The notes under the pieces: model-generated
What the model was told of the DNA's origin: nothing
The model's database searches: none
What the model saw: the letters and a program-made list of their open reading frames with translations, nothing else
Translations under genes and position numbers: made by a program
Assembly (NCBI RefSeq): GCF_000271845.1
Contig: NZ_JH719395.1
Location: forward strand, 1,918,146 to 1,982,145
Length of the DNA stretch: 64,000 nt
Source of the DNA: Rhizobium leguminosarum bv. trifolii WSM2297
Lineage (GTDB): Bacteria > Pseudomonadota > Alphaproteobacteria > Rhizobiales > Rhizobiaceae
Direction of reading: 5' to 3'
Shown here: in pieces, positions 17,976 to 26,313 of the stretch
How positions within the stretch are numbered: position 1 is the first letter of the stretch
Layout of the letters: each line of letters starts with the position of its first letter

Positions 17976-18773
17976 ATGCGCCGGCTTTTGTTTTGCGTTT
18001 TGCCCCTGGCCATCATGCTGGCCGGCTGCACCTCCTCCGGTTATGACTATCTCGAAACGGCATCGATCAAGCCGAAGACGCGCTTCAAGGACACCGATCC
18101 TCAGGATTTCGGCCCAAAGCATCCGCAGCAGAACCAGATCCATGGCATCGATATCTCCAAATGGCAGGGCGATATCGATTGGAACACGGTCAAGAATTCC
18201 GGTGTCGCCTTCGCCTTCATCAAGGCGACCGAAGGCAAGGACAGGGTCGATCCGCGCTTCGACGAATACTGGCGCGAGGCCCGCTCCGCCGGCATCCCGC
18301 ATGCCCCCTATCATTTTTATTATTTCTGCTCCTCGGCCGATCAGCAGGCGGACTGGTTCATCCGCAACGTGCCGAAGGAGGCCATGCGCCTGCCGCCGGT
18401 GCTCGACGTCGAATGGAACGCCGAATCGAAGACCTGCCGCTATCGTCCCGATCCGCAAACGGTACGTGCCGAAATGCAGCGTTTCATGGACCGGCTGGAG
18501 GCCTATTACGGCAAGCGCCCGATCATCTACACCTCGGTCGATTTCCACCGCGACAATCTCGCCGGCTACTTCCAGGATTATCATTTCTGGGTCCGTTCGA
18601 CGGCAAAACACCCCGATGTGACCTATACCGACCGCCGCTGGGCCTTCTGGCAATATACCTCGACCGGCGTCATTCCCGGTATCAGCGGTCCCACGGATAT
18701 CAATGTCTTTGCCGGCAGTGCAAAGAACTGGAACAATTGGGTTGCCGCCGTTTCCAAGGATAGAAATTCTTAG
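17976..18773 (+). CDS. GH25-family lysozyme lipoprotein
   Basis: This is a predicted muramidase of glycosyl hydrolase family 25, the Cellosyl/Chalaropsis type. It has 265 residues. The lipobox is MLAGC near residue 17. The GH25 domain begins HGIDISKWQGDIDW and includes FAFIKATEGKD, the acidic pair in LDVEW, PIIYTSVDF, and WAFWQYTSTG near the end. The start is the ATG at 17976, because the lipoprotein signal starts there. Such enzymes are more familiar from phages and Gram-positives but also occur in rhizobia. Confidence 0.88.
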   Translation: MRRLLFCVLPLAIMLAGCTSSGYDYLETASIKPKTRFKDTDPQDFGPKHPQQNQIHGIDISKWQGDIDWNTVKNSGVAFAFIKATEGKDRVDPRFDEYWREARSAGIPHAPYHFYYFCSSADQQADWFIRNVPKEAMRLPPVLDVEWNAESKTCRYRPDPQTVRAEMQRFMDRLEAYYGKRPIIYTSVDFHRDNLAGYFQDYHFWVRSTAKHPDVTYTDRRWAFWQYTSTGVIPGISGPTDINVFAGSAKNWNNWVAAVSKDRNS

Positions 18774-18854
18774 TAACGTCTTCCAATGTTTCTTGCTTCC
18801 GTCACATTCCTCTGTGAAAGCGACGGCAATCTGTTTGATATAAGGACCGCATCC

Positions 18855-20072
18855 ATGCACCGCTCGCTCGCAAGCCGCTCTGCACTCGCCCTTCTGTTTG
18901 CCCTCGCCTTGGCCGGCGGCGCGGCCGCCCAGCAGGCGCCGGACGCAGCCCCGGCCGCACCCTGCGGCGGCGATCTGTCCGCCTTCCTTGACGGCGTCAA
19001 GAAGGATGCGGTTGCCGCCGGAGCAAGTGCCGCAGCCGCCGACGCGGCCCTTGCCGGCGCCGAGATCGACCCCAAGGTTCTCAGCCGGGATCGGGCCCAG
19101 GGCGTCTTCAAACAGACCTTCCTCGAATTCTCCCAGCGCACCGTCAGCCAGGCCCGCCTCGACATCGGCCGCCAGAAGATGAAGCAATATGCCGACGTCT
19201 TTGCCCGCGCCGAGCAGGAATTCGGCATTCCCCCAGGCGTCATCACCGCCTTCTGGGCGATGGAAACCGATTTCGGCGCCGTCCAGGGCGATTTCAACAC
19301 CCGCAGTGCGCTGGTGACGCTGTCGCATGACTGCCGCCGCCCGGAGCTCTTCCGCCCGCAGTTGATCGCCCTCATCGAGATGGTCCAGCACGGCGATCTC
19401 GACCCCGCCACCAATACCGGCGCCTGGGCCGGCGAGATCGGCCAGGTGCAGATGTTGCCGCGCGACATCATCGCCTATGGCATGGACGGCGACGGCGACG
19501 GTCACGTCCGCCTGAAGCAGAGTGGCCCGGACGCCATCCTGACAGCGGCGAAGTTCATCCAGCACCTCGGCTTCGAGCGCGGCCAGCCCTGGCTGCAGGA
19601 AGTGACCCTGCCGGATAACCTGCCCTGGGAGAAATCCGGCCTCGGCGGCACGATGAAGGCAGGTGAATGGTTCGCGCTCGGCGTCAAGCCGCGTGACGGC
19701 AATACCGCCTTCGGCAATTTGGAAGGCGACCTGGTGCTGCCGCAGGGCCGCATGGGACCGGCCTTCATCGCCTACCCGAATTTCAAGATCTATCTCGAAT
19801 GGAACAAGTCGTTCATCTACACGACCTCGGCCGCTTATTTCGGGACCCGGCTTTCCGGTGCCCCGACCTATCTCAAGGGCGTGCCGGAACAGGGGCTCGC
19901 CAACGACCAGATGAAGACGCTGCAGACCAAGCTGCAATCGCTCGGCCATGATGTCGGCGAGATCGACGGCATCCTCGGGTCCGGCACGCGCGTCGCGATC
20001 CAGAAGGAACAGCAGCGTCTCGGCATTCCGGCAGACGGCTGGGCAACGCCTGCCCTGCTCAACGCCCTCTGA
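18855..20072 (+). CDS. Lytic murein transglycosylase, MltB family, with peptidoglycan-binding domain
   Basis: This 405-residue periplasmic enzyme has a signal peptide (about 1-25, ending GGAAAQQ). The MltB-like catalytic domain carries the Glu in AFWAMETDFG and the family segments GEIGQVQMLPRDI and FIAYPNFKIYLEWN. A C-terminal PG_binding_1 repeat (about 345-405) includes KLQSLGHDVGEIDGILG and GWATPALLNAL. It cleaves glycan strands forming 1,6-anhydro-MurNAc ends. TAAGGA precedes the ATG at 18855; a start 23 codons upstream would spoil the signal peptide. Confidence 0.92.
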   Translation: MHRSLASRSALALLFALALAGGAAAQQAPDAAPAAPCGGDLSAFLDGVKKDAVAAGASAAAADAALAGAEIDPKVLSRDRAQGVFKQTFLEFSQRTVSQARLDIGRQKMKQYADVFARAEQEFGIPPGVITAFWAMETDFGAVQGDFNTRSALVTLSHDCRRPELFRPQLIALIEMVQHGDLDPATNTGAWAGEIGQVQMLPRDIIAYGMDGDGDGHVRLKQSGPDAILTAAKFIQHLGFERGQPWLQEVTLPDNLPWEKSGLGGTMKAGEWFALGVKPRDGNTAFGNLEGDLVLPQGRMGPAFIAYPNFKIYLEWNKSFIYTTSAAYFGTRLSGAPTYLKGVPEQGLANDQMKTLQTKLQSLGHDVGEIDGILGSGTRVAIQKEQQRLGIPADGWATPALLNAL

Positions 20073-20218
20073 TCCCGCGGACACCGCACCGCTGCCCGCT
20101 TCGCAAGAAACGGGTGGCGCTGACGGCCGCCTGCCCTCAACATAGGGGTGAAGAATCGCGGCCCATTATTATCGACGGACGATAGGGCGGCGAAGCGGCT
20201 TCGCGTGGAGGAACCGGC

Positions 20219-21124
20219 ATGGACAGCAGGATGAATGCCTGGACCTGGAGCCTGCTGGTCCTGCTCGGCCTGATCTGGGGCGGCTCCTTCTTCTTTGCCC
20301 GCATCGCCGTCCAGCATGTGCCGCCGCTAACGCTCGTCTTCCTCAGGCTGCTGCTCGCGGCCGTGGCGCTGCATCTCTATATCGCCGGCCGTTTCGACTT
20401 TTATTCGATCCTCAAGGCCCGCTGGCGCGAGTTCCTGCTCCTCGGCCTCATCAACAATGCCCTGCCGCATGCGCTGATCTTCTTCGGCCAGACCCGCATC
20501 GGCGCTGGCCTCGCCGCGATCCTGAACGCGACGACGCCGATCTGGACCGTGCTCATCGCCAATTATTTGACCTCCGATGAGAAGCTGTCATCGGCAAAGA
20601 TCGCCGGCTGCCTCGTCGGCCTGGCCGGAACGATCATGCTGATCGGCCCCGGCATCTCGTCCGGCGGCGAGGCGCCGCTCTGGGCGCTGCTTCTGCCGGT
20701 GCTTGCCGCCATCTCTTATGGTTTCGCCGCCACTTACGGCAAACGTTTCAAGAATGTTCCCGCCCCGGTCACCGCCGCCGGCCAGCTGACCGCCTCCTCG
20801 CTGATCACCTTGCCGCTATCGCTGGTGGCCGATCGCCCCTGGACGCTCCCCTTGCCGGGAGTCGGTATCCTCCTCGCCATCCTGGCGCTGGCGCTGGTAT
20901 CGACCGCCTTCGCCTACATTCTCTATTTCCGGATCATGGCGGCCGCCGGCGCCACCAACGCCTCGCTGGTCACCCTGCTGGTGCCGCCGAGCGCCATCCT
21001 TCTCGGCGTGCTGTTCCTCGGCGAGGGGTTCACGCTCGGCGAATTCGCCGGCATGGCGCTGATCGGTTTCGGCCTCGTCATTCTGGACGGCCGCGCCTAT
21101 CACCTATTGACCCGCACCGCTTGA
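20219..21124 (+). CDS. DMT-superfamily (EamA) transporter
   Basis: This 301-residue inner-membrane protein has about ten membrane spans arranged as two EamA repeats. The first opens LLGLIWGGSFFFARIAV and the second includes LLPVLAAISYGFAATYGKRF. EamA proteins usually export metabolites such as amino acids or nucleosides; the substrate is unknown. GGAGGAACCGGC precedes the ATG. It is monocistronic. Confidence 0.9.
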   Translation: MDSRMNAWTWSLLVLLGLIWGGSFFFARIAVQHVPPLTLVFLRLLLAAVALHLYIAGRFDFYSILKARWREFLLLGLINNALPHALIFFGQTRIGAGLAAILNATTPIWTVLIANYLTSDEKLSSAKIAGCLVGLAGTIMLIGPGISSGGEAPLWALLLPVLAAISYGFAATYGKRFKNVPAPVTAAGQLTASSLITLPLSLVADRPWTLPLPGVGILLAILALALVSTAFAYILYFRIMAAAGATNASLVTLLVPPSAILLGVLFLGEGFTLGEFAGMALIGFGLVILDGRAYHLLTRTA

Positions 21125-21388
21125 AGGCCGGTTGCGGATTCCCTATAATTTCAACCGGTTGCGGGCTCGCCATGTTTCAGGCGCATAGGTAAATACGCAG
21201 TCGCCGGATTTAACGGCATGTTAAAATCTGTGAACAAAAATTTATTGAAAATTACCGTTTTATTTCAACTTCTTGCAGAAGCACTGCTCGACTTGTCCAC
21301 CGCAGCCTTCTGCAGCGCAGCATAGAATTTGCTTCCCAACCGACATATTTCAGACATATTATTGTCCGGTTAACGCGAGGAGACAGAC

Positions 21389-21466
21389 ATGGGACTCACG
21401 CAATCCTTGAATGTTCTGTTGGTCAGTGCAGCGTTTGCTTTCGTCTTGTCCATGCTCTTCATCTAA
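21389..21466 (+). CDS. 25-residue hydrophobic small protein
   Basis: A short frame encodes MGLTQSLNVLLVSAAFAFVL followed by SMLFI. This is one potential membrane helix covering nearly the whole peptide. GAGGAG lies eight bases before the ATG, a strong ribosome site, and an AT-rich upstream stretch (21225-21265) could hold a promoter. A hairpin terminator follows at 21530. The function is unknown. Such single-helix peptides often bind or modulate membrane complexes (inference). Confidence 0.6.
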   Translation: MGLTQSLNVLLVSAAFAFVLSMLFI

Positions 21467-21529
21467 GCCGGCGACACGAAGGCGTAATGACTGGTAGTAC
21501 CTGAACTCCCCTGATCAATCCGCCAATGA

Positions 21530-21565
21530 AAAAGCGCATGTCCCGCCCGACATGCGCTTTTCACT
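21530..21565. terminator. Bidirectional terminator between the small ORF and metF
   Basis: AAAAGCGCATGTC (21530-21542) pairs with GACATGCGCTTTT (21549-21561), a 13-bp stem with a 6-base loop. It is flanked by A-runs on the left and TTTT plus CTTTTT on the right, so it can serve both converging transcripts. Confidence 0.85.
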
Positions 21566-21580
21566 TTTTGAACTGGAAGA

Positions 21581-22483
21581 TCAGGCGGCCGCGCCTGCAC
21601 TTTTTGCCGCCCGCCGCGAGAGGCCGAGATTGTCGAGCACGGCGGAAACCAGCGGCGAACGGTTCATTGTATAGAGATGGAACTCATCAAGGCCGCGCCG
21701 GACGAGATCCTCGATCTGCTCGGCGGCGACATCGGCCGCAATCTTCGCCCGTTCTTCGGGCCTGTCGTCGAAGCCGGCGAAGCGCTCGTCGAGGAAGGCC
21801 GGGATGACGGTGCCGCAGGCGCCTGCGAAACGCTTCAGCTGCGTCAGGTTCTGGATCGGCATGATGCCGGGCACGATCGGGATCGAGATGCCGGCGGCGC
21901 GCACCTTCTCCAGGTAGCGCTCGAAATTGTCGTTATCGAAGAAGAACTGCGTTAGCGCCCGGTCGGCGCCGTTGTCGGCCTTGCGCTTAAGCATGTCGAT
22001 ATCGGCAGCCGTATCGCGGCTTTCCGGGTGTTTTTCCGGATAGGCCGAGACCGAAATCTCGAAATCGCCGACCGCCTTGAGGCCGGCCACCAACTCCGCC
22101 GCATTGGCGTAGCCGCCGGGATGCGGCTGGTAGGGTGCGCCTGCGCCGCCGGGCGCATCGCCGCGCAGCGCCACGAAATGCGTCACGCCGACCTTGCGGA
22201 AGGTCTCGATCATCTGATGCGTCTCTTCCTTCGTCGCGCCGACGCAGGTCAGGTGCGAGGCGGTGGCAAGCGGCGTCTGCGACAGGAACCGTGTGACGGC
22301 AGTCAGCGTCGGCGCCTTGGTGGTGCCGCCGGCGCCATAGGTCACCGAGACGAAATCCGGATCCCAGTCCTGCAGCTCGCTGACCGTCTGCCAGAGCTGG
22401 CCCTCCATCTCTTCCGATTTCGGCGGAAAGAATTCGAAGGAAATCCCAATGTTGCGGCCGCGTGCTTCGTTATTCAAAGCCAT
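21581..22483 (-). CDS. metF: 5,10-methylenetetrahydrofolate reductase MetF
   Basis: This flavoenzyme reduces methylene-THF to methyl-THF, the methyl donor used by methionine synthase (metH at 57.3 kb). It has 300 residues. The MTHFR hallmark FEFFPPK is near residue 17, VSVTYGAGG near 50, and the TIM-barrel substrate loops include ALRGDAPGG and PGIMPIQN. The start is the ATG at 22483 with GGGAGAG upstream, one base after the stop of the regulator gene, so the two are translated in tandem. Confidence 0.95.
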   Translation of the reverse strand: MALNNEARGRNIGISFEFFPPKSEEMEGQLWQTVSELQDWDPDFVSVTYGAGGTTKAPTLTAVTRFLSQTPLATASHLTCVGATKEETHQMIETFRKVGVTHFVALRGDAPGGAGAPYQPHPGGYANAAELVAGLKAVGDFEISVSAYPEKHPESRDTAADIDMLKRKADNGADRALTQFFFDNDNFERYLEKVRAAGISIPIVPGIMPIQNLTQLKRFAGACGTVIPAFLDERFAGFDDRPEERAKIAADVAAEQIEDLVRRGLDEFHLYTMNRSPLVSAVLDNLGLSRRAAKSAGAAA

Positions 22484-22484
22484 G

Positions 22485-23510
22485 TCATACTCTCCCGGCA
22501 AATGTAGGTTCGGCGCCTTCGCTTGTCTGCGAAGCCATGAGGCGCCTCGGATCGCGCGCGAGCCAGACGGTGACCGTCAACCCCTGCCCGCTTTGCTGAC
22601 CCGGATGAAGATCGACGACCTGCTCGACGTCGAGCCCGGCCCTGTGCAGCCAGTCGGATATCGCCTGGTGCGAAAAACCGAGACGGACATGCGCATGCTC
22701 GTCGCGGAGGTATTCGAGCGTGTGCGGCGCAAGGTCGATGACCACGAGCCTGCCGCCCGGCCGCAGCATGCGTGCCGCTTCGGCGATCGCAATCTCCGGC
22801 TGGTCGAAGAAATGCAGCACCTGATGGATCGTCACCAGGTCGAAATCCTGGCCCTCGAACGGCAGGTTGAGGATATCGGCGTGGCGCACGGTGGCCTTGG
22901 TGATGCGGGACTTGTCGAGATTGGCGCGCGCCACGCTCAGCATGTCGCGGCTGGCATCGACGCCGATCGCCCGGCGGTAAAGTCCGGACAGCAGCTCGAG
23001 GATGCGGCCGGTGCCGGTGCCGAGATCGAGCAGCGAATCGATCGGCTGGTTGCCGAGCAGCCGGATGACGGCGGCGTCGACCTCCTCATCGGCGGCATGC
23101 AAGCGGCGAAGCTCGTCCCACTCCGCCGCGTTGCGGCTGAAATAGGCCTGCGCCCGCTCGGCGCGCTGGCGCTTGACCTGCGACAGCCTTTCGCCGTCGC
23201 GAAGCACGGTCGGATCGTTTTCAGAGACATGCTTCAGCAATGCCCGCACCAGCATGGCCGCCTTGCCGTCCTGCTTGAGCCGGAAATAGGCCCAGGCGCC
23301 TTCCTGGTAGCGTTCGATCAGTTCGGCCTCGCCGAGCAGCTTCAGATGGCGGGAGATGCGCGGCTGGGATTGGCCGAGAATTTCGGTAAGATCGGTCACC
23401 GTCAGGTCGCCGCCGTCAAGAAGCGCCAGAAGACGCAGGCGCGTGGGCTCGCCGGCCGCCTTCATGACGTCCACCAGCGCATCCAGTCCAAGCTTCAACG
23501 GTTCGCTCAT
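22485..23510 (-). CDS. sahR: ArsR-family regulator fused to a SAM-dependent methyltransferase domain (SahR-type)
   Basis: This 341-residue fusion has an N-terminal winged-helix ArsR domain (about 5-90; LTEILGQSQPRISRHLKLL is the recognition region) and a class I methyltransferase-fold domain (about 135-300; LLDLGTGTGRILELL, VDASRDML). In Proteobacteria SahR is an ArsR-type regulator of methionine/SAM-cycle genes sensing S-adenosylhomocysteine. A ligand-binding methyltransferase-fold domain would fit that role (inference). It is upstream of and coupled to metF. A 16-bp palindrome lies 19 bp before its start, and the same palindrome precedes metH, so autoregulation and regulon control are likely. 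Confidence 0.85.
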   Translation of the reverse strand: MSEPLKLGLDALVDVMKAAGEPTRLRLLALLDGGDLTVTDLTEILGQSQPRISRHLKLLGEAELIERYQEGAWAYFRLKQDGKAAMLVRALLKHVSENDPTVLRDGERLSQVKRQRAERAQAYFSRNAAEWDELRRLHAADEEVDAAVIRLLGNQPIDSLLDLGTGTGRILELLSGLYRRAIGVDASRDMLSVARANLDKSRITKATVRHADILNLPFEGQDFDLVTIHQVLHFFDQPEIAIAEAARMLRPGGRLVVIDLAPHTLEYLRDEHAHVRLGFSHQAISDWLHRAGLDVEQVVDLHPGQQSGQGLTVTVWLARDPRRLMASQTSEGAEPTFAGRV

Positions 23511-23528
23511 CTTCGATCCAATCAAGAT

Positions 23529-23544
23529 ATAAAGATATCTTTAT
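23529..23544. promoter_or_regulatory. Probable SahR operator for sahR-metF
   Basis: ATAAAGATATCTTTAT is a perfect 16-bp palindrome located 19 bp upstream of the regulator start. An identical core occurs upstream of metH at 61104-61119. Position and sharing indicate the binding site of the ArsR-type regulator encoded immediately downstream. Confidence 0.82.
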
Positions 23545-23621
23545 GTGATTTGAACGATGGTGACAAGCGGCAATTCGCACTCCAGCGAAATTGCCTGCTC
23601 AAATTGCGACAGCGCTGACGT

Positions 23622-23647
23622 AAAAAAGCCCCGGCCGAACCGGGGCT
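23622..23647 (-). terminator. Rho-independent terminator of ettA
   Basis: On the minus strand AGCCCCGG, a TTCGG loop and CCGGGGCT are followed by six Ts. It lies 21 bp after the ettA stop. Confidence 0.92.
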
Positions 23648-23667
23648 AGACTGCAAAAAGGCTGTGA

Positions 23668-25317
23668 TCAGCGCGTCAGGCGCTTATGGGCCTGGCTGCC
23701 CGGGTTGAGGGCATCTGGGCCAAGACGGCGAACCTTGTCCTGCTCATAATCCTCGAAGTTGCCTTCGAACCATTCGACATGGCCTTCGCCCTCGAAAGCC
23801 AGGATGTGCGTCGCCAGGCGGTCGAGGAACATGCGATCGTGGCTGATGATGATCGCGCATCCGGCAAACGCCTCAAGCGCGCTTTCCAGCGCACCCAGGG
23901 TTTCCGTATCGAGGTCGTTGGTCGGTTCGTCGAGCAGCAGCACGTTGCCGCCGGCCTTCAGCATCTTGGCAAGGTGAACGCGGTTGCGCTGACCGCCCGA
24001 GAGGTTGCCGACCTTCTGCTGCTGATCGCCGCCCTTGAAGTTGAAGGCGCCGCAATAGGCTCTGGAGTTCATATCGAACTTGCCGAGCTTGATGATTTCG
24101 GCGCCCCCCGAGATTTCCTCCCAGACGGTCTTGCTGCCGTCAAGTGCATCGCGGCTCTGGTCGACATAACCTAGATGGACCGTCTCACCGATGCGCACTG
24201 ATCCCGCGTCCGGCTTTTCCTGGCCGGTGATCATCCGGAACAGCGTCGTCTTGCCGGCGCCGTTCGGGCCGATGATGCCGACGATGCCGCCGGGCGGCAG
24301 CTTGATCGACAGGTCGTTGATCAGCGTGCGGCCCTCAAACCCCTTGGTGATGCCTTCCATCTCGATGACCACCTGGCCGAGGCGCTCGCTGACCGGGATG
24401 ATGATCTGCGCGTCGCCGGGACGCTGCTTTTCGGCGGCTTCCACCAGTTGCTCATAGGACTTGATACGCGCCTTGGACTTTGCCTGACGGGCCTTCGGAC
24501 TGGAGGCGATCCATTCCTGTTCGCGGCTGATCGCCTTCTGGCGACCTGCCTCTTCCCGGTTTTCCTGCTGCATGCGCTTGGCCTTGGCAAGCAGGTAAGC
24601 CGAGTAGTTGCCTTCGTAGGGAATGCCGCGGCCGCGGTCGAGTTCGAGGATCCAGCCGGTGACGTTGTCCAGGAAGTAACGATCGTGGGTGATCATCATC
24701 ACTGCGCCCGGATAGTCGCGCAGATGCTTTTCGAGCCAGGCAATCGTCTCGGCGTCCAGGTGGTTGGTCGGTTCGTCGAGCAGCAGCAGGTCCGGCTGCG
24801 AAAGCAGCAGGCGGCAGAGCGCGATCCGGCGGCGCTCACCACCGGACAGGCTGGTGACATCGGCGTCGCGCGGCGGGCAGCGCAAAGCTTCCATCGCCAT
24901 CTCGACCTGGCTTTCCAGATCCCAGAGGTTCTGGCTGTCGATGATGTCCTGAAGCTTGGCTCCCTCTTCCGCCGTCTCGTCGGAATAGTTCATCATCAGT
25001 TCATTGTAGCGCTCGAGCACGGCCGTCTTCGAGGCAACGCCTTCCATGACGTTTTCGAACACCGTCTTGTTGGGATCGATATGCGGTTCCTGCTCGAGGT
25101 AGCCGACCGTGGCACCCTCGGCGAGCCAGGCTTCGCCGGTATATTCCTTGTCCTGGCCGGCGATGATGCGCAGCACAGTGGATTTACCGGCGCCGTTTGG
25201 CCCGAGAATACCGATCTTGGCATCCGGGTAGAAGGAAAGGTGGATGTTCTCCAGGATCTTCTTGTTGCCATAGGCCTTGTTGAGGCCGGACATATGATAG
25301 ATGAACTGACGTGCCAT
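23668..25317 (-). CDS. ettA: Energy-dependent translational throttle protein EttA (ABC-F)
   Basis: This soluble ABC-F ATPase binds the ribosomal E site and gates the first elongation steps according to the ADP/ATP ratio (from E. coli EttA). It has 549 residues, close to the E. coli protein. There are two ABC domains. Walker A (GPNGAGKST / GPNGAGKTT), signatures LSGGE and LSGGQ, and Walker B followed by LLLDEPTNHLD and LLLDEPTNDLD are all present, and no membrane domain is present. The inter-domain linker is rich in Lys, Arg and Gln. The gene is monocistronic. Confidence 0.95.
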   Translation of the reverse strand: MARQFIYHMSGLNKAYGNKKILENIHLSFYPDAKIGILGPNGAGKSTVLRIIAGQDKEYTGEAWLAEGATVGYLEQEPHIDPNKTVFENVMEGVASKTAVLERYNELMMNYSDETAEEGAKLQDIIDSQNLWDLESQVEMAMEALRCPPRDADVTSLSGGERRRIALCRLLLSQPDLLLLDEPTNHLDAETIAWLEKHLRDYPGAVMMITHDRYFLDNVTGWILELDRGRGIPYEGNYSAYLLAKAKRMQQENREEAGRQKAISREQEWIASSPKARQAKSKARIKSYEQLVEAAEKQRPGDAQIIIPVSERLGQVVIEMEGITKGFEGRTLINDLSIKLPPGGIVGIIGPNGAGKTTLFRMITGQEKPDAGSVRIGETVHLGYVDQSRDALDGSKTVWEEISGGAEIIKLGKFDMNSRAYCGAFNFKGGDQQQKVGNLSGGQRNRVHLAKMLKAGGNVLLLDEPTNDLDTETLGALESALEAFAGCAIIISHDRMFLDRLATHILAFEGEGHVEWFEGNFEDYEQDKVRRLGPDALNPGSQAHKRLTR

Positions 25318-25415
25318 GCTGCGCTGCTCCGGGCGGGAAACTTCGATTGTGCCGCTATGTAGGCGAAACAGCGCCTTCGAGCAACGCCGAAACCCGGTTT
25401 ACGCAGGATTTCCGG

Positions 25416-26156
25416 TCAGAAGCCCGCAGCGTCGACGACGCCCTCGTCGCAGCCGAACGTCGTTTTTCCCGCGCCCTGGATCAGATCGGCAAGGCCGGCG
25501 CTCTTCGCCGACGCCGCCCCGGCAGCCTCCGAAAGCCCGATCGTCAGCCCGCTGACCATTTTGACATTGCCGGCCCGCCGGCAGCTCATCTTGACGCGGT
25601 CGCCGGCACCCGGCCCGAAGCTTTTGTCGAAGGCCGCCTTGATCGCCTCGGCCTTGACAGGCTTGCCGATATTGGCGGCAAAGAGATCGCGCACGGCCGA
25701 GGTGTTGAGCGCGCCCAGAAGATGCACGCCGACGCCGAAATAATCTTCGGCACTCATTTTCGTGCAGGTGCCGTGCTTTGTCCATTCATGCCGTTCCAGG
25801 CCGGATTGCGTGCCGGGCATCGCCTTTGCCAGCGCCGCCTGCGTTTCGGCCGACAGCGTCACCTCCGGCAATGTGTTCCACTTGCCGTCCTTGTCGGCGG
25901 CCTTCTGCTCGGTGCTGACGCCGCAATAATCCTGTCGCATCGGCCACAACCCGTGCAGCGAAAAATTCGTCGCATCGGGACGCTCGCCGGTCTGGCTGGC
26001 GCATTCGGCCTTCTTCTGGTTGGTCTGACAAAAGGCCGGCTGCCAGCTCGCCGCCAGAATAAAGCGGGTCGTCCCGCCGCCCTCCTGCGCGAAAGCGGCG
26101 CCGGCAAGAACCATCGATACGGCGAACGTCAAGGTACGCAACTGCATGCTGCTCAT
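25416..26156 (-). CDS. Secreted ribonuclease T2 family protein
   Basis: This 246-residue endoribonuclease has a signal peptide (about 1-25, ending AGAAFAQ). Both catalytic signatures of the family are intact: CAS I SLHGLWP and CAS II HEWTKHGTC. At least eight cysteines suggest disulfides in the periplasm. The start is the ATG at 26156, preceded by GGGGGTTGAA. Periplasmic T2 nucleases such as RNase I scavenge external RNA; that role is inferred. Confidence 0.92.
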   Translation of the reverse strand: MSSMQLRTLTFAVSMVLAGAAFAQEGGGTTRFILAASWQPAFCQTNQKKAECASQTGERPDATNFSLHGLWPMRQDYCGVSTEQKAADKDGKWNTLPEVTLSAETQAALAKAMPGTQSGLERHEWTKHGTCTKMSAEDYFGVGVHLLGALNTSAVRDLFAANIGKPVKAEAIKAAFDKSFGPGAGDRVKMSCRRAGNVKMVSGLTIGLSEAAGAASAKSAGLADLIQGAGKTTFGCDEGVVDAAGF

Positions 26157-26313
26157 TTCAACCCCCAAAAAGAACAATACAGGAACAAATAAGCACGAAG
26201 ATTAAAAGCCCGCAACCATGAATCGTAGCGTTGCCGCATTTTGTTATCGGATAAGCCCGGAACCGCTGTTGCTTTTGGGCGCTGATCTGGTCTGTTGCGT
26301 CAGGGAGGATGCC

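Noticed and set aside
17874..20084. A 736-codon minus-strand frame across the GH25 and MltB-type genes
   Set aside because: It spans two well-supported genes and their gap, lacks any recognisable motif and is a composition artefact.
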